NCBI GenBank assembly: GCA_029266425.1
Contig: JAQSWY010000006.1
Span: forward strand, 1-64,000
Source of the DNA: Xanthobacteraceae bacterium
GTDB taxonomy: Bacteria > Pseudomonadota > Alphaproteobacteria > Rhizobiales > Xanthobacteraceae
Length of the DNA stretch: 64,000 bases
Direction of reading: 5' to 3'
A program made the translations under genes and the position numbers. Under the pieces are notes generated by a model. It was given only the letters and a program-made list of their open reading frames with translations. It was not told the origin of the DNA and did not search any database. This document shows positions 38,473 to 47,831 of this stretch, piece by piece (position 1 is the stretch's first letter; each line of letters starts with the position of its first letter).

Positions 38473-39483
38473 TCAACAGCCCGCGATGAACCCATGCATC
38501 CGTGCCAGCGCCTGATCCGACAGTGTGCCGGGGAAGCCGATGAAGACGTGGGCGCCGCCCGGATAGACCGCGAGTTCGGTCGCGTTGCCCGCCGCGAGCC
38601 AGCGCGGCGCCATGAACAGCGTGTCGTCGATGAGCGGATCGCGGGTGCCGACCGTGAACAGGGCTGGCGGCAGGCCGGTGAGGTCGGCATAGAGCGGCGA
38701 GATGTCTGGGGTCGCCGCTGAGGCGTCCGCCACCTCGCCCATGGTGCGCAGATAATGGCCGACGAAGACATTGATGTCGCGCGTGTTCAGCACCAGCGGC
38801 TCGTCGCCCCAGGACCGCGCGCTCGGGGTGAGGGCGAGGTCGTAGCAGCCGGCGTGAAGGCTCGCGGCGCGAAACGGCATGATGCCGTGCTTGTCGCGCA
38901 GCCGGAGCAATGTTGCCACCGAGAGGTTGGCGCCGGCCGACTCGCCGCCGATGGCGTAGCGTTCGGTTCCGAAGCGCGTCGGCCCTTCGCGCAGCAGCCA
39001 CAGCGCCGCCGCCTCGCAATCGTCCGGTCCCATCGGCCACGGCTCCTCGGGAGCGAGCCGATAGTCTACCGAGACCACGGCGAAGCCGGTGCGCTCGACG
39101 AAGCGGTGGTTCAGCCCGTCATTCTCGCGTGCCGAGCCCAGTGTCCAGCCGCCGCCATGCAGATGCAGATAGACGCCCTTCGGCTCCGGCGGGCTCAGTA
39201 CCCGCAGAGGTATCGGGCCGTGCGGTCCGTCGATCTCGATCGCCTGCGCATAGGGGCTTTCCGGCGCCAGCGGAAACGGCCCCTTGCCGTCCAGCCGGAG
39301 CTTGCGGAGCATCGCCATCGGGAAAACCCAGCGATCCGGCACCGCACCGAGCGCCTTGACGATGCCGGCATTCACCGCGCGAGTCTCTGCCGAGATCGCG
39401 GCCGGGTCGAACACAGCCGGGTCGATCGTGATCGCACCGCGCGGTGCGAGGTCGGGCTGGACGGCGGGAGACGAAATCGGCAT
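38473..39483 (-). CDS. Alpha/beta hydrolase, HSL-type (family IV) esterase
   Basis: A 336-residue alpha/beta hydrolase of the hormone-sensitive-lipase group. The oxyanion motif HGGG is in YLHLHGGGWTLGS, the nucleophile serine is in YAIGGESAGANLSVA (GESAG), the acid is probably in GTRDPLIDD, and the histidine is in YPGGAHVFIGFP. It probably hydrolyses short-chain esters; the physiological substrate is unknown. ATG 39483 is chosen as the first methionine ahead of a plausible N-terminal cap; the open frame extends further upstream without support. Confidence 0.9.
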   Translation of the reverse strand: MPISSPAVQPDLAPRGAITIDPAVFDPAAISAETRAVNAGIVKALGAVPDRWVFPMAMLRKLRLDGKGPFPLAPESPYAQAIEIDGPHGPIPLRVLSPPEPKGVYLHLHGGGWTLGSARENDGLNHRFVERTGFAVVSVDYRLAPEEPWPMGPDDCEAAALWLLREGPTRFGTERYAIGGESAGANLSVATLLRLRDKHGIMPFRAASLHAGCYDLALTPSARSWGDEPLVLNTRDINVFVGHYLRTMGEVADASAATPDISPLYADLTGLPPALFTVGTRDPLIDDTLFMAPRWLAAGNATELAVYPGGAHVFIGFPGTLSDQALARMHGFIAGC

Positions 39484-39638
39484 GGCGGGGCTCCGCTGGG
39501 TAAGGGCGGGTGGTCGGCCGGAGGAGTTGCGTTGGATCGGCCTATCCAAGCCCGGATCGCTCGGCGCGTCCACCCATCCAGAGGTAGAAAGGCGTGCGCA
39601 TGAAACGGATCCGCCGCTCCGACCCACGGGAGACCCTG

Positions 39639-40064
39639 GTGACGCGACGCGCCACCGCGACGCTTGAGGTCGAGACGCCGGGCGCCGGCTTCACCGAGCT
39701 CACCGGCACGATAGCGGATTTCCTGAAGGAGATCGGCGCCGGCGATGGCGAGGTGACGCTGTTCTGCCGGCACACCTCGGCCTCGCTGATCATCCAGGAA
39801 AATGCCGATCCGGACGTGCGCACCGATCTCCTGACGGCGCTGGACCACGTCGCGCCCGAGGATTTCGGCTGGGTGCACGATGTCGAGGGGCCGGACGACA
39901 TGCCGGCCCATGTGCGGACCATGTTCACCGGTGTCTCGCTCGCCATTCCGGTGATCGCCGGGCGCCTGGCGCTCGGCACCTGGCAGGGCATCTATCTCAT
40001 CGAGCACCGGGCAAGGCCGCATAGTCGCCAAATGGTTGTGGCCTTTACCGGCAATGGAGGCTAG
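39639..40064 (+). CDS. YjbQ family (UPF0047) protein
   Basis: A member of the YjbQ/UPF0047 family, about 141 residues. The conserved block GEVTLFCRHTSASLIIQENA, then DPDVRTDLLTALDHVAPED, and the C-terminal LALGTWQGIYLIEHRA are all present. Some members have weak thiamine-phosphate synthase activity, but the main role is unknown. The GTG at 39639 sits six bases after GGGAG; an ATG at 39600 would add a basic extension without an obvious binding site. Confidence 0.88.
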   Translation: MTRRATATLEVETPGAGFTELTGTIADFLKEIGAGDGEVTLFCRHTSASLIIQENADPDVRTDLLTALDHVAPEDFGWVHDVEGPDDMPAHVRTMFTGVSLAIPVIAGRLALGTWQGIYLIEHRARPHSRQMVVAFTGNGG

Positions 40065-40066
40065 AG

Positions 40067-40177
40067 CATGTTCCGCGAAAGGTGCGACTTTTGCGATGAG
40101 AACATGGTCCAGCATTTTTAATCGAGAGCACTATCTTTTTGTTCGGATGCTTCCATCAGAGCGGATAGGGCTCTAGA
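40067..40177. repeat. Family E-like repeat, divergent copy
   Basis: Starts TAGAGCATGTTCC and ends with GTTCGGATGCTTCCATCAGA, then GGGCTCTAG. It shares TAGAGCA, TTCGGATG and CCATC blocks with the two family E copies, but in a different order. It lies between yjbQ and the response regulator gene. Confidence 0.5.
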
Positions 40178-40286
40178 ACCTCCCGCCCCGCGCCTTGCGC
40201 GGTCGGCCTCGCACAACCATGATCGCCGTGCGGCGCCCGGCAAGCGCGTCGCGAGTGGAAAGGGCCGGTGTCAGGTGGACACGAAT

Positions 40287-40943
40287 ATGAGCTTCCGGCT
40301 GGTGATCGCCGACGATCATCCGCTGTTCCGCGGTGCCTTGAGGGAAGCGGTGGCGCGGCAATTCCCCGCCGCCGAGCTGTTCGAGGCCGGCGGCTACGAT
40401 GATCTGCAGGCGCTGCTGGAGCGCGAGGCCGATATCGACCTGGTGCTGCTCGACCTTGCCATGCCGGGCGTGCGCGGCTTCTCCGGCCTGATGTATCTGC
40501 GCGCGCAATATCCGGGCGTGCCGGTGGTGGTGGTCTCGGCCCATGAGGAGGCGGCAACCATCCGCCATTGCATGGATTTCGGCGCGTCGGGCTTCATCCC
40601 CAAGACCAGCGCGGTCGACACCATGCGCGAGGCGCTCGCCGCCGTGCTCGAGGGCCGCACCTGGACGCCGCCGGATGTCGATCTCGATGCCGGCGCCGAC
40701 AAGGAGGCGAAGGCTCTCGCCGGCCGGCTGGCGACGCTCACTCCGCAGCAGGTGCGGGTGCTGATGATGCTGTCGGAAGGGCTGCTCAACAAGCAGATCG
40801 CCTATGAGCTCGGTGTCTCCGAGGCGACGGTGAAGGCGCACGTCTCGGCGATCCTGCAGAAGCTCGGAGTCGAGAGCCGCACCCAGGCGGTGATCGCCGC
40901 CGCCAAGATCGAAGGCGGCCAGTGGGCACCGGCGGCTGGCTAA
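40287..40943 (+). CDS. LuxR/NarL-type response regulator (CrbR/ErdR-like)
   Basis: A 218-residue response regulator: a receiver domain (LVIADDHPLFRGALREAV, phospho-aspartate in LVLLDLAMPGV, lysine in FIPKTS) and a LuxR-type helix-turn-helix (LTPQQVRVLMMLSEGLLNKQ through IAYELGVSEATVKAHVSAIL). ATG 40287 follows AGGTGG; a GTG at 40275 would add four residues. Regulators of this type paired with sodium/solute-symporter-like hybrid kinases (CrbS, MxtR, ErcS' type) control acetate/acetyl-CoA synthetase genes. The kinase is encoded 1.2 kb away at 42135, so this is probably its partner. Confidence 0.9.
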   Translation: MSFRLVIADDHPLFRGALREAVARQFPAAELFEAGGYDDLQALLEREADIDLVLLDLAMPGVRGFSGLMYLRAQYPGVPVVVVSAHEEAATIRHCMDFGASGFIPKTSAVDTMREALAAVLEGRTWTPPDVDLDAGADKEAKALAGRLATLTPQQVRVLMMLSEGLLNKQIAYELGVSEATVKAHVSAILQKLGVESRTQAVIAAAKIEGGQWAPAAG

Positions 40944-40945
40944 AG

Positions 40946-41049
40946 CCCTTGTCGTTCGGATGGAAACATCCGAACGACAGATGAGTGCTCTAGATTCAAT
41001 AAGCTGGAGCAATTCTACTTCGATTCCATCTGATCGGGAAATGCTCTAA
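40946..41049. repeat. Family E 3'-flanking repeat, copy 1
   Basis: A roughly 104-base element starting three bases after a stop codon: TTCGGATGGAAACATCCGAA hairpin, then CAGATGAGTGCTCTAGATTC, then AATAAGCTGGAGCAATTC, ending CCATCTGATCGGGAAATGC. Nearly identical to 47830-47944. Confidence 0.85.
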
Positions 41050-41068
41050 GTCGCCGCCGCGCTGCTTC

Positions 41069-41173
41069 AACATCCTTCGAGGCTCGCTCGCGCTCGCACC
41101 TCAGGATGAGGACCATATTTGAGGTACGCCCTCATCCTGAGGTGCCCGGCGGAGCCGGGTCTCAAAGGATGCC
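41069..41173. repeat. Family A palindromic intergenic repeat
   Basis: CATCCTTCGAGGCTCGC and CACCTCAGGATGAGGACC on the left, then the reverse arrangement CCTCATCCTGAGGTGCC and CTCAAAGGATG on the right. A head-to-head pair of the unit. Confidence 0.75.
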
Positions 41174-41208
41174 CTCGCAGAGCAGCTTTCCTCAGGCTGG
41201 TGCGCCCC

Positions 41209-41628
41209 TCACGCCTTCTTCGCGAGGATGTCGCGGATCTCGGTGAGCAGGACCTCTTCCTTGGTCGGCGGCGCCGGCGGGGGTGGGGTCTCCGCGGCCC
41301 TGCGGCGCAGCCGGTTGATGCCTTTCACCACCAGGAACAGGATCCAGGCGATGATGAGAAAATTGATCACCACGGTGATGAAGCTGCCATAGGCGAACAC
41401 CGCGCCCTGCTTGCGCGCTTCGCCGAGCGAGGCGGCGGTGACGCTTGGCGAAAGGCCCAGGAAATAATTGGTGAAATCGAGCCCGCCGAGCAGGGCGCCG
41501 ACAATCGGCATGAACAGGTCGGAAACGATCGATTCGACAATGCGCCCGAATGCGGCGCCGATGATGACGCCGATGGCGAGATCGACGACGTTGCCCTTCA
41601 CCGCGAACTCGCGGAACTCCTTCAGCAT
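41209..41628 (-). CDS. mscL: Large-conductance mechanosensitive channel MscL
   Basis: A homopentameric membrane channel that opens under osmotic downshock. The 139 residues have the conserved first helix ([20 protein letters not shown] followed by [20 protein letters not shown]), the periplasmic loop, the second helix ([20 protein letters not shown]) and the cytoplasmic helix ending [12 protein letters not shown] after a PPPPAPP linker. Starts at ATG 41628. It lies between the response regulator and its kinase, on the opposite strand. Confidence 0.97.
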   Translation of the reverse strand: MLKEFREFAVKGNVVDLAIGVIIGAAFGRIVESIVSDLFMPIVGALLGGLDFTNYFLGLSPSVTAASLGEARKQGAVFAYGSFITVVINFLIIAWILFLVVKGINRLRRRAAETPPPPAPPTKEEVLLTEIRDILAKKA

Positions 41629-41724
41629 GCGGCATCCCCCGGTAAAAAACTGGCGTCACAACACCTATACCCCCGCACCCGCTCCAGGCGCGAGGGTAAT
41701 ACTCGCAATTCACCAGCGCCGGCT

Positions 41725-42030
41725 TCAAGCCGATTTTGCCATCGCGTTCTTGATGATGCCGACGATCGCCATCAGCACGGCGCCGCCGACGCCACCGCCC
41801 GCGACCTGCTGTATGATCGAGCCGATGTCGAGCCCGCCCCCGGCCGCGCCAGCGGCACCGGCGCCGAGCATCGCGGTAAGGATCTGCCCGCCGATGCCGC
41901 CGCCGACGATGCCTGCCACCGAGTTCCACAAGGTGCCAAGATCGATATTCTTGGAAGCCGCGCCCGCAAGGTTGCCGCCTACCGCACCGGATATGAGCTG
42001 AATGACAAGGTTAATAAGTGCCGGATCCAT
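41725..42030 (-). CDS. Glycine/alanine-rich hypothetical membrane protein
   Basis: A 101-residue hydrophobic protein rich in glycine and alanine: [19 protein letters not shown], then [20 protein letters not shown], then [20 protein letters not shown]. It resembles small membrane proteins of Hyphomicrobiales with no assigned role. ATG 42030 follows GGGGGAAAG. Divergent from the hybrid kinase gene; 96 bases upstream of mscL, so the two might share a transcript. Confidence 0.75.
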   Translation of the reverse strand: MDPALINLVIQLISGAVGGNLAGAASKNIDLGTLWNSVAGIVGGGIGGQILTAMLGAGAAGAAGGGLDIGSIIQQVAGGGVGGAVLMAIVGIIKNAMAKSA

Positions 42031-42134
42031 GCTTTCCCCCGAATCGCCCGCGCCGCTTGCCGACGCAGTGCGTAAAATAGCATAAGATTTGAGCACTCGC
42101 CCGAAATACCAGCGGGCGAATACTGGGAGTTCCC

Positions 42135-45100
42135 ATGCTTCAGGGCTGGGTCATCATTGCCGTGGCGCTTGCCTATATCGGCCTGCTTTTCGCGGTGGCG
42201 AGCCTCGGCGATCGATGGCGTCCGCGCGCTGCGAAGGGGCGTGGTCGACCATATATCTACGCGCTCTCACTGGCGGTCTATTGCACGTCCTGGACCTTCT
42301 TCGGCTCGGTTGGCCTCGCCACCACGCAGGGACTGAACTTCCTCACCATCTATATTGGCCCGGTGATCGTCTTCACCTTGGCGACGCCGTTCCTCCTGCG
42401 CATCATCCGCCTCGCCAAGGCGCAGAACATCACCTCCATCGCCGACTTCATCGCCGCGCGCTACGGCAAGAGCCAGGGCGTCGCCGCCCTCGTGGCCGGC
42501 GTCGCGATAATCGGCGCGCTGCCCTATATCGCGCTCCAGCTGAAGGCCGTGTCGGCCTCGCTGCTCGCGATGCTCGGCGATTTCGAGGGGCTGGGGCTGA
42601 GCTATCCGGTCGTCGGCGATCTTGCCTTGTTCGTCGCGGTGGCGATGGCCGCGTTCGCCGTGCTGTTCGGTACCCGCCACATCGACGCGACCGAGCATCA
42701 GGAAGGGCTGATGCTGGCGATCGCCACCGAATCCATCGTCAAGCTGGTTTCCTTCCTCGCCGTCGGGCTGTTCGTCACCTTCGTGATGTTCTCAGGTCCC
42801 GCCGACCTGTTCGGCCAGGCGCGGGCGCGCGAGGTGCTCCCGGTGCTGACCGAGGGCTTCTCGCTGGCGAACTGGGTGACGATGACCGTGCTGTCCTCGC
42901 TCGCCATCCTGATGTTGCCGCGCCAGTTCCACGTCGCCGTGGTGGAGAACACCTCCGAGCAGGAATTGCGCACCGCGCGCTGGCTGTTCCCGCTCTATCT
43001 CGTCCTCATCAACCTGTTCGTGGTGCCGATCGCCCTGGCCGGCATGATCTCCTTCCCGCCCGGCTTCATCGACGGCGACATGTACGTGCTCGCCCTGCCG
43101 CTCTCGGCGGGAGCGAAGCTGTTCGCGCTGCTCGCCTTCGTCGGCGGACTCTCGGCGGCGACCGCCATGGTGATCGTCGAGACAGTGGCGCTCGCCGTCA
43201 TGGCCTCCAACGATCTCGTCATGCCGCTGATGGTGCGCAGCCGCCGCAGCCGCGCCGCCGCCCGGCAGGATATGGGCCAGGGGACGGACGGCGGCGGCGA
43301 CATGGGCACCGTGCTGCTCACGGTGCGCCGGCTCGCCATCTTCCTGATCCTGCTGCTGGCCTATCTCTATTACCGCCTCACCGGCGAAGCGCAGCTTGCG
43401 CAGATCGGCCTCCTGTCGTTCGCCGCCGTGGCGCAGTTCGGCCCAGCCTTCGTCATCGGCCTGATGTGGCGGCGCGCCACCGCGCTCGGGGCCATTGCCG
43501 GCATCGCCGCGGGTGTCGTGCTCTGGGCCTATACCCTGCTGCTGCCGAGCCTTGCCGATACCGCCCAGTTCGGCTCCGCCCTGCTGACCCAGGGCCCGTT
43601 CGGGTTCGAACTGCTGCGGCCGCAGGCGCTGTTCGGCCTGCACGCCGCGCCGCTCACCCATGGCGTCATCTGGAGCCTCGGGGTCAATCTGATCTGCCTC
43701 GTGGTCGTCTCGCTGCTGACGCAGCCGGCTCCGATCGAGCGCCTGCAGGCCAGCGTCTTCGTCGAGGCTGACCGCGCCCCCTCGGCGCCGAGCTTCCGGC
43801 TGTGGCGCTCGCCGGTGACGGTGGAGGAGCTGATCGGCACCGTTGCCCGCTATCTCGGCGAGGAGCGGACCCGCGCCTCGTTCGAGAGCGTCTCGGCGAT
43901 GCGCGGGGTCTCGCTGGAGCCGAACCGCGAGGCCGATTTCCAGCTCATCCGCTATGCCGAGCACCTGCTCGCCTCGGCCATCGGGGCGGCCTCCTCGCGC
44001 CTCGTGCTGTCGCTGCTCTTGAGGAAGCGCACCGTCTCGACCAAGGCGGCGCTGAAGCTGCTCGACGACGCCTCCGCCGCCATCCAGTACAATCGCGAGA
44101 TCCTGCAGACCGCGCTCGACCATGTGCGCCAGGGCATCGCCGTGTTCGACCGCGACCTGCGCCTCGTCTGCTGGAACCGGCAGTTCGGCGACATGCTGGA
44201 CCTGCCGTCGGAGATCGTGCGCATCGGCATCGGGCTCGACGACATATTGCGCTTCAATGCCCGCGCCGGCCTGTTCGGGCCGGGCCTGATCGAGGAGATC
44301 GTACGCGAGCGGCTCGGGCGCTATTCGCAGCGCAACGCCACCTTCCTGGAGCGCCTCGCCCCGCGCGGCGTGGTGATGGAAGTGCGGGTCAACGCCATGC
44401 CGGACCAGGGCGCGGTGGTCACCTTCACCGACATCACCCCGACGGTGGAAGCTGCCGAGGCGCTGGAGCGTGCCAATGAGACGCTGGAAAAGCGCGTGCG
44501 CGAGCGCACCAAGGCGCTGGAACACCTCAACGCCCAACTCGCTCTGGCAAAGTCGGAAGCGGAAGAGGCCAACATCTCCAAGACCCGCTTCCTCGCCGCA
44601 GCGAGCCACGACATCCTGCAGCCGCTCAACGCCGCCCGGCTGTACGCCACCAGCCTCGTCGAGCGCGCTGCCGAGGGCGAGCCCGGCCGGCTCGCCCAGA
44701 ATGTCGATGCCTCGCTGGAGGCGGTGGAGGAGATCCTCGCCGCGCTGCTCGACATATCGCGGCTCGATGCCGGCGCGATGAAGCCGGAGATCGCGCCCTT
44801 CCGCATCGACGACATCTTCCGCCAGCTCGAGCTGGAATTCGCCCCGCTGGCTCGCGAGAAAGGGCTCACCCTCACCTTCGTCGCCTGCTCGGCCTCGGTG
44901 CGCTCCGACCGCCGCCTGTTGCGCCGGCTGCTGCAGAACCTCGTCTCCAACGCCATCAAATACACGCCTAGGGGCCGCGTGCTGGTCGGCGCCCGGCATC
45001 GCCGGGGAAGGCTGCGCATCGAGGTGCTGGACACCGGCCCCGGCATCCCGCAGGGCAAACAGAAGCTGGTGTTCAAGGAGTTCCAGCGGCTCGACCAGGG

Positions 45101-45677
45101 CGCCAAGGCCGCGCGGGGACTGGGCCTCGGGCTCTCCATCGTCGAGCGCATCGCCCGCGTGCTCGACCATCCGGTCGACCTCGCCTCGAGCCCGCCGAAC
45201 GGCAGCCGCTTCGCCGTGGAGATGCCGCTGGCCCCAGCCGTCCCGGTGCAGATCCGGCCGGCTGCGCCGCCGTCGTCGCCTTCCACCGCACTCGACGGCC
45301 TCACCGTGCTGTGCATCGACAACGACCCAACCATTCTCGACGGCATGGACACGCTGCTCACCGGCTGGGGCTGCCGGGTGGTGAAGGCCCCGGGCGCGGC
45401 GAGCGCGCTCGGAACCTTGCGCGAAGCCAGGCTTTCTCCCGACGTGCTGCTGATCGACTACCATCTCGACGAGGGCGACGGCATCGAGGCGGCGCGGAAC
45501 CTGCGCTGGAAGCTCGATCGCGCCTTGCCTGCGGTGCTGATCACCGCTGACCGCTCCAAGACCGTGCGCGATGCCGCCCGTGCCACAGGCATGGAGGTCT
45601 TGAACAAGCCGGTGCGCCCGGCGGCGCTGCGCGCCCTGCTGGCGCAATGGCGGGTGGCGCGGACCGCGGCGGAGTAG
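42135..45677 (+). CDS. Symporter-like hybrid sensor kinase/response regulator (CrbS/MxtR type)
   Basis: A 1180-residue fusion. Residues 1-530 form a sodium/solute-symporter (SSSF)-like membrane domain with about 13 helices. A short linker and coiled coil follow (about 560-650), then a PAS domain (about 655-775, GIAVFDRDLRLVCWNRQFGD), a HisKA domain with the phospho-histidine in FLAAASHDILQPLNAA (about 825), an ATPase domain with LVSNAIKYTP, DTGPGIP and GLGLGLSIVE, and a C-terminal receiver (about 1056-1175, phospho-aspartate in LLIDYHLDEGDG). Relatives sense acetate or related carbon signals and act with a LuxR-type regulator, here probably that at 40287. GGGAG precedes ATG 42135. Confidence 0.93.
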   Translation: MLQGWVIIAVALAYIGLLFAVASLGDRWRPRAAKGRGRPYIYALSLAVYCTSWTFFGSVGLATTQGLNFLTIYIGPVIVFTLATPFLLRIIRLAKAQNITSIADFIAARYGKSQGVAALVAGVAIIGALPYIALQLKAVSASLLAMLGDFEGLGLSYPVVGDLALFVAVAMAAFAVLFGTRHIDATEHQEGLMLAIATESIVKLVSFLAVGLFVTFVMFSGPADLFGQARAREVLPVLTEGFSLANWVTMTVLSSLAILMLPRQFHVAVVENTSEQELRTARWLFPLYLVLINLFVVPIALAGMISFPPGFIDGDMYVLALPLSAGAKLFALLAFVGGLSAATAMVIVETVALAVMASNDLVMPLMVRSRRSRAAARQDMGQGTDGGGDMGTVLLTVRRLAIFLILLLAYLYYRLTGEAQLAQIGLLSFAAVAQFGPAFVIGLMWRRATALGAIAGIAAGVVLWAYTLLLPSLADTAQFGSALLTQGPFGFELLRPQALFGLHAAPLTHGVIWSLGVNLICLVVVSLLTQPAPIERLQASVFVEADRAPSAPSFRLWRSPVTVEELIGTVARYLGEERTRASFESVSAMRGVSLEPNREADFQLIRYAEHLLASAIGAASSRLVLSLLLRKRTVSTKAALKLLDDASAAIQYNREILQTALDHVRQGIAVFDRDLRLVCWNRQFGDMLDLPSEIVRIGIGLDDILRFNARAGLFGPGLIEEIVRERLGRYSQRNATFLERLAPRGVVMEVRVNAMPDQGAVVTFTDITPTVEAAEALERANETLEKRVRERTKALEHLNAQLALAKSEAEEANISKTRFLAAASHDILQPLNAARLYATSLVERAAEGEPGRLAQNVDASLEAVEEILAALLDISRLDAGAMKPEIAPFRIDDIFRQLELEFAPLAREKGLTLTFVACSASVRSDRRLLRRLLQNLVSNAIKYTPRGRVLVGARHRRGRLRIEVLDTGPGIPQGKQKLVFKEFQRLDQGAKAARGLGLGLSIVERIARVLDHPVDLASSPPNGSRFAVEMPLAPAVPVQIRPAAPPSSPSTALDGLTVLCIDNDPTILDGMDTLLTGWGCRVVKAPGAASALGTLREARLSPDVLLIDYHLDEGDGIEAARNLRWKLDRALPAVLITADRSKTVRDAARATGMEVLNKPVRPAALRALLAQWRVARTAAE

Positions 45678-45702
45678 CCGCGGAGGGCTTCTCCTGCTTC
45701 AG

Positions 45703-45748
45703 CATCCTTCGAGGCCCGGCCGACGCCGGGCGCACCTCTGGATGACGT
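45703..45748. repeat. Family A repeat, short copy
   Basis: CATCCTTCGAGGCCCGGCC, then GCCGGGCGCACCTCTGGATGA: an inverted repeat 26 bases past the kinase stop. Confidence 0.65.
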
Positions 45749-45799
45749 CGTGTGAGCAAGTCATCGTGGGAGGTTGACCGAATACTCCCAGAGCGCCCG

Positions 45800-45883
45800 C
45801 CATCCCCGGCCTTGTTCCGGGAATCTCGATTCCTGACAGCGCATCAGAGGTCGAGATGGCCGGCACAAGGCGGGCCATGACGG
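45800..45883. repeat. Family D palindromic intergenic repeat
   Basis: CCATCCCCGGCCTTGTTCC, GGGAATCTCGATTCCTGAC, and GAGATGGCCGGCACAAGGC with CCATGACGG. The rest of the 464-base gap (45678-46141) is non-coding as far as I can see. Confidence 0.72.
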
Positions 45884-46141
45884 CCGGAAATGATCCACTT
45901 TCGTCGACGGACGTAGGTGCATTTGTGAGTCAGGCCCTGAGTGCAAGCACAGCAAGCCTCGGGGGATGCTGAGGCCGGACACCGCTTCCCGGTCATTCGC
46001 GGACACCCAGTCACAAAGATGAACGCTGCCTGACGACAGCATTCACGATGGATTCCCGCTGCCGGTCTTAAAAATCCTCCCACGCCGTCGGGATCGCCCG
46101 GCATTAGTCAACCGATCATCCCAGCCTTCTGGGGGGCTAAC

Positions 46142-46369
46142 ATGATCACTCACGTTATCGCCGAACCAGCGAACGAAATGAGCCGCGGGCGTTCGCGCAG
46201 CGGCTATGCGGAAGACTTCGTCACGCGCGTCTGGGTGTGGGGCTATCGCGCCTATATGCGGGTCAAGAGCCGTCGCGAAATGCGCCGCCTGCCCGAAGAG
46301 ATGCTGAAGGACATCGGCATCACCAGTGCCGACGCCGAACGGGAATCATCCAAGCCGTTCTGGCGCTGA
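46142..46369 (+). CDS. DUF1127 domain small protein
   Basis: A 75-residue protein with a C-terminal DUF1127 motif: RREMRRLPEEMLKDIGITSA followed by DAERESSKPFWR. Arginine-rich DUF1127 proteins in alphaproteobacteria bind RNA and affect phosphate, carbon or stress metabolism in the cases studied; the N-terminal half here is variable. ATG 46142 lies behind GGGGGG. Strong hairpins follow the stop, so it is probably monocistronic. I found no EcfG consensus upstream. Confidence 0.9.
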   Translation: MITHVIAEPANEMSRGRSRSGYAEDFVTRVWVWGYRAYMRVKSRREMRRLPEEMLKDIGITSADAERESSKPFWR

Positions 46370-46375
46370 GGAGAT

Positions 46376-46408
46376 CGGCGGTAGATCCTTGCGGAGGATC
46401 TGCCGCCG
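46376..46408 (+). terminator. Long hairpin after the DUF1127 gene
   Basis: A 14-bp stem with one G-U pair (46376-46389 with 46395-46408) and a five-base loop, starting six bases past the stop. The T-tract is poor, so it may be a terminator or an RNA-stabilising 3' end. A second hairpin, CGGGTCGGACTTGTCCGACC, lies at about 46443-46463. I see no gene in the rest of the gap to 46631. Confidence 0.55.
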
Positions 46409-46631
46409 CACTTGTCCTTGCCAGTCCTTATCTCAAGGGCCCCGGGTCGGACTTGTCCGACCCGGATCGCTGCATGAAATGGTCGGGCTTGCCCGGCCAT
46501 TGTGCTTTTCGGGTGGCGCCGCCGATTTTGATCCATAAGCGTCTCGAAACGGGGTCATAACGCCTTTTGATGAAATTCCGCCGTCTTCGCCGCTATGCTG
46601 TCCGCTCGCTTTCAAAAGCCTCGGGAAGCCT

Positions 46632-47831
46632 ATGCTCGCCGAACCTGCGCGATTTGCTCCGCCGTCCTCGCTGCTCGACCATGTGCGTCCCGCCGCGCTC
46701 ACTCTGCCCGAGAGCGGCATCGTCGAGGTGATGAATTACGGCCGCGAGCGGCCGGGCATGATCCCGCTCTGGGCCGGCGAGGGCGACCTGCCGACGCCTG
46801 CCTTCATTGCCGAGGCCGCCACCCGCTCGCTGGCGGCGGGCGAGACCTTCTACACCTGGCAGCGCGGCATTCCCGAACTGCGCTGTGCGATCGCCCGCTA
46901 CATGGCGGGGCTCTATGGCGTGCCGGAGGATCCGGAGCGCTATTTCGTCACCGGTTCCGGCATGCAGGCGATCCAGATCGCCATGGCGCTCACATTGTCC
47001 GCGGGCGATGAGGTGATCATACCGTCCCCGGTCTGGCCGAACGCGGCGGCGGCGGCCGACGTGATCGGCGCCCATCCGGTCTATGTGCCGCTCGCTTTCG
47101 ACGAGGTGCACGGCTTCTCGCTCGAGCTCGACCGGCTGGAAGCCGCGGTGACGCCGCGCACCCGGGTGATCTTCATCAATTCCCCCGCCAATCCGACCGG
47201 CTTCGTCGCCTCGCACGAGGTCCTGAAGGGCGTGCTCGACATCGCCCGCCGGCACGGCCTGTGGATCATCGCCGACGAGATCTATGGCCGCTTCTATTAC
47301 GAGGCCGGGCTGGCGCCTTCCTTCCATGACGTGATGGCGCCGGGCGATCGCATCCTGTTCGTGCAGACCTTCTCCAAGAACTGGGCGATGACCGGCTGGC
47401 GCATGGGCTGGATCGAGGCGGATCCCTCGCTCGGCGCGGTGCTGGAGAACCTGATCCAGTATTCCACCTCGGGCGTCGCCGCCTTCATGCAGCGCGCGGG
47501 CGTCGCGGCGCTGGAGCGCGGCGAGAGCTTCGTCAGCCACCAGATCGAGCGGGCGCGGCGCGGCCGCGACATCGTCGCCGACGCGATCCTGCCGACCAAC
47601 CGCGTGCATCTCGTGAAGCCGCCGGGGGCATTCTATCTGTTCTTCGGCGTCGAGGGCGAGACCGACATGCGCGCCCTCGCCTTGAAGCTGGTCGATGAGG
47701 CGAACATCGGTCTTGCTCCGGGCACGGCCTTCGGCCCGGGCGGCGAGAAATATATCCGCATGTGCTTCGCCCGCGGCGAGGCCCAGCTCACCGAGGCCGC
47801 CGACCGGCTGGCACGCTGGCTGCGGCGCTAG
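46632..47831 (+). CDS. Class I/II pyridoxal-phosphate aminotransferase
   Basis: A 399-residue fold-type I aminotransferase close to aspartate aminotransferases. The substrate/cofactor motifs are present: YTWQRGIPELRCAIARYM, TGSGMQAIQIAMAL, NSPANPTGF, IADEIYGRFYY, and the PLP-lysine in SKNWAMTGWRMGW, with the substrate-carboxylate arginine in YIRMCFARG. The N-terminus includes GIVEVMNYGRERPGMIPLWA. The specific amino acid is not clear. It is followed three bases from its end by a family E repeat. Confidence 0.9.
   Translation: MLAEPARFAPPSSLLDHVRPAALTLPESGIVEVMNYGRERPGMIPLWAGEGDLPTPAFIAEAATRSLAAGETFYTWQRGIPELRCAIARYMAGLYGVPEDPERYFVTGSGMQAIQIAMALTLSAGDEVIIPSPVWPNAAAAADVIGAHPVYVPLAFDEVHGFSLELDRLEAAVTPRTRVIFINSPANPTGFVASHEVLKGVLDIARRHGLWIIADEIYGRFYYEAGLAPSFHDVMAPGDRILFVQTFSKNWAMTGWRMGWIEADPSLGAVLENLIQYSTSGVAAFMQRAGVAALERGESFVSHQIERARRGRDIVADAILPTNRVHLVKPPGAFYLFFGVEGETDMRALALKLVDEANIGLAPGTAFGPGGEKYIRMCFARGEAQLTEAADRLARWLRR

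Noticed and set aside
42792-45647. A roughly 950-codon minus-strand frame opposite the hybrid kinase
   Set aside because: Antisense shadow of a protein whose symporter, PAS, kinase and receiver domains are all intact on the plus strand.
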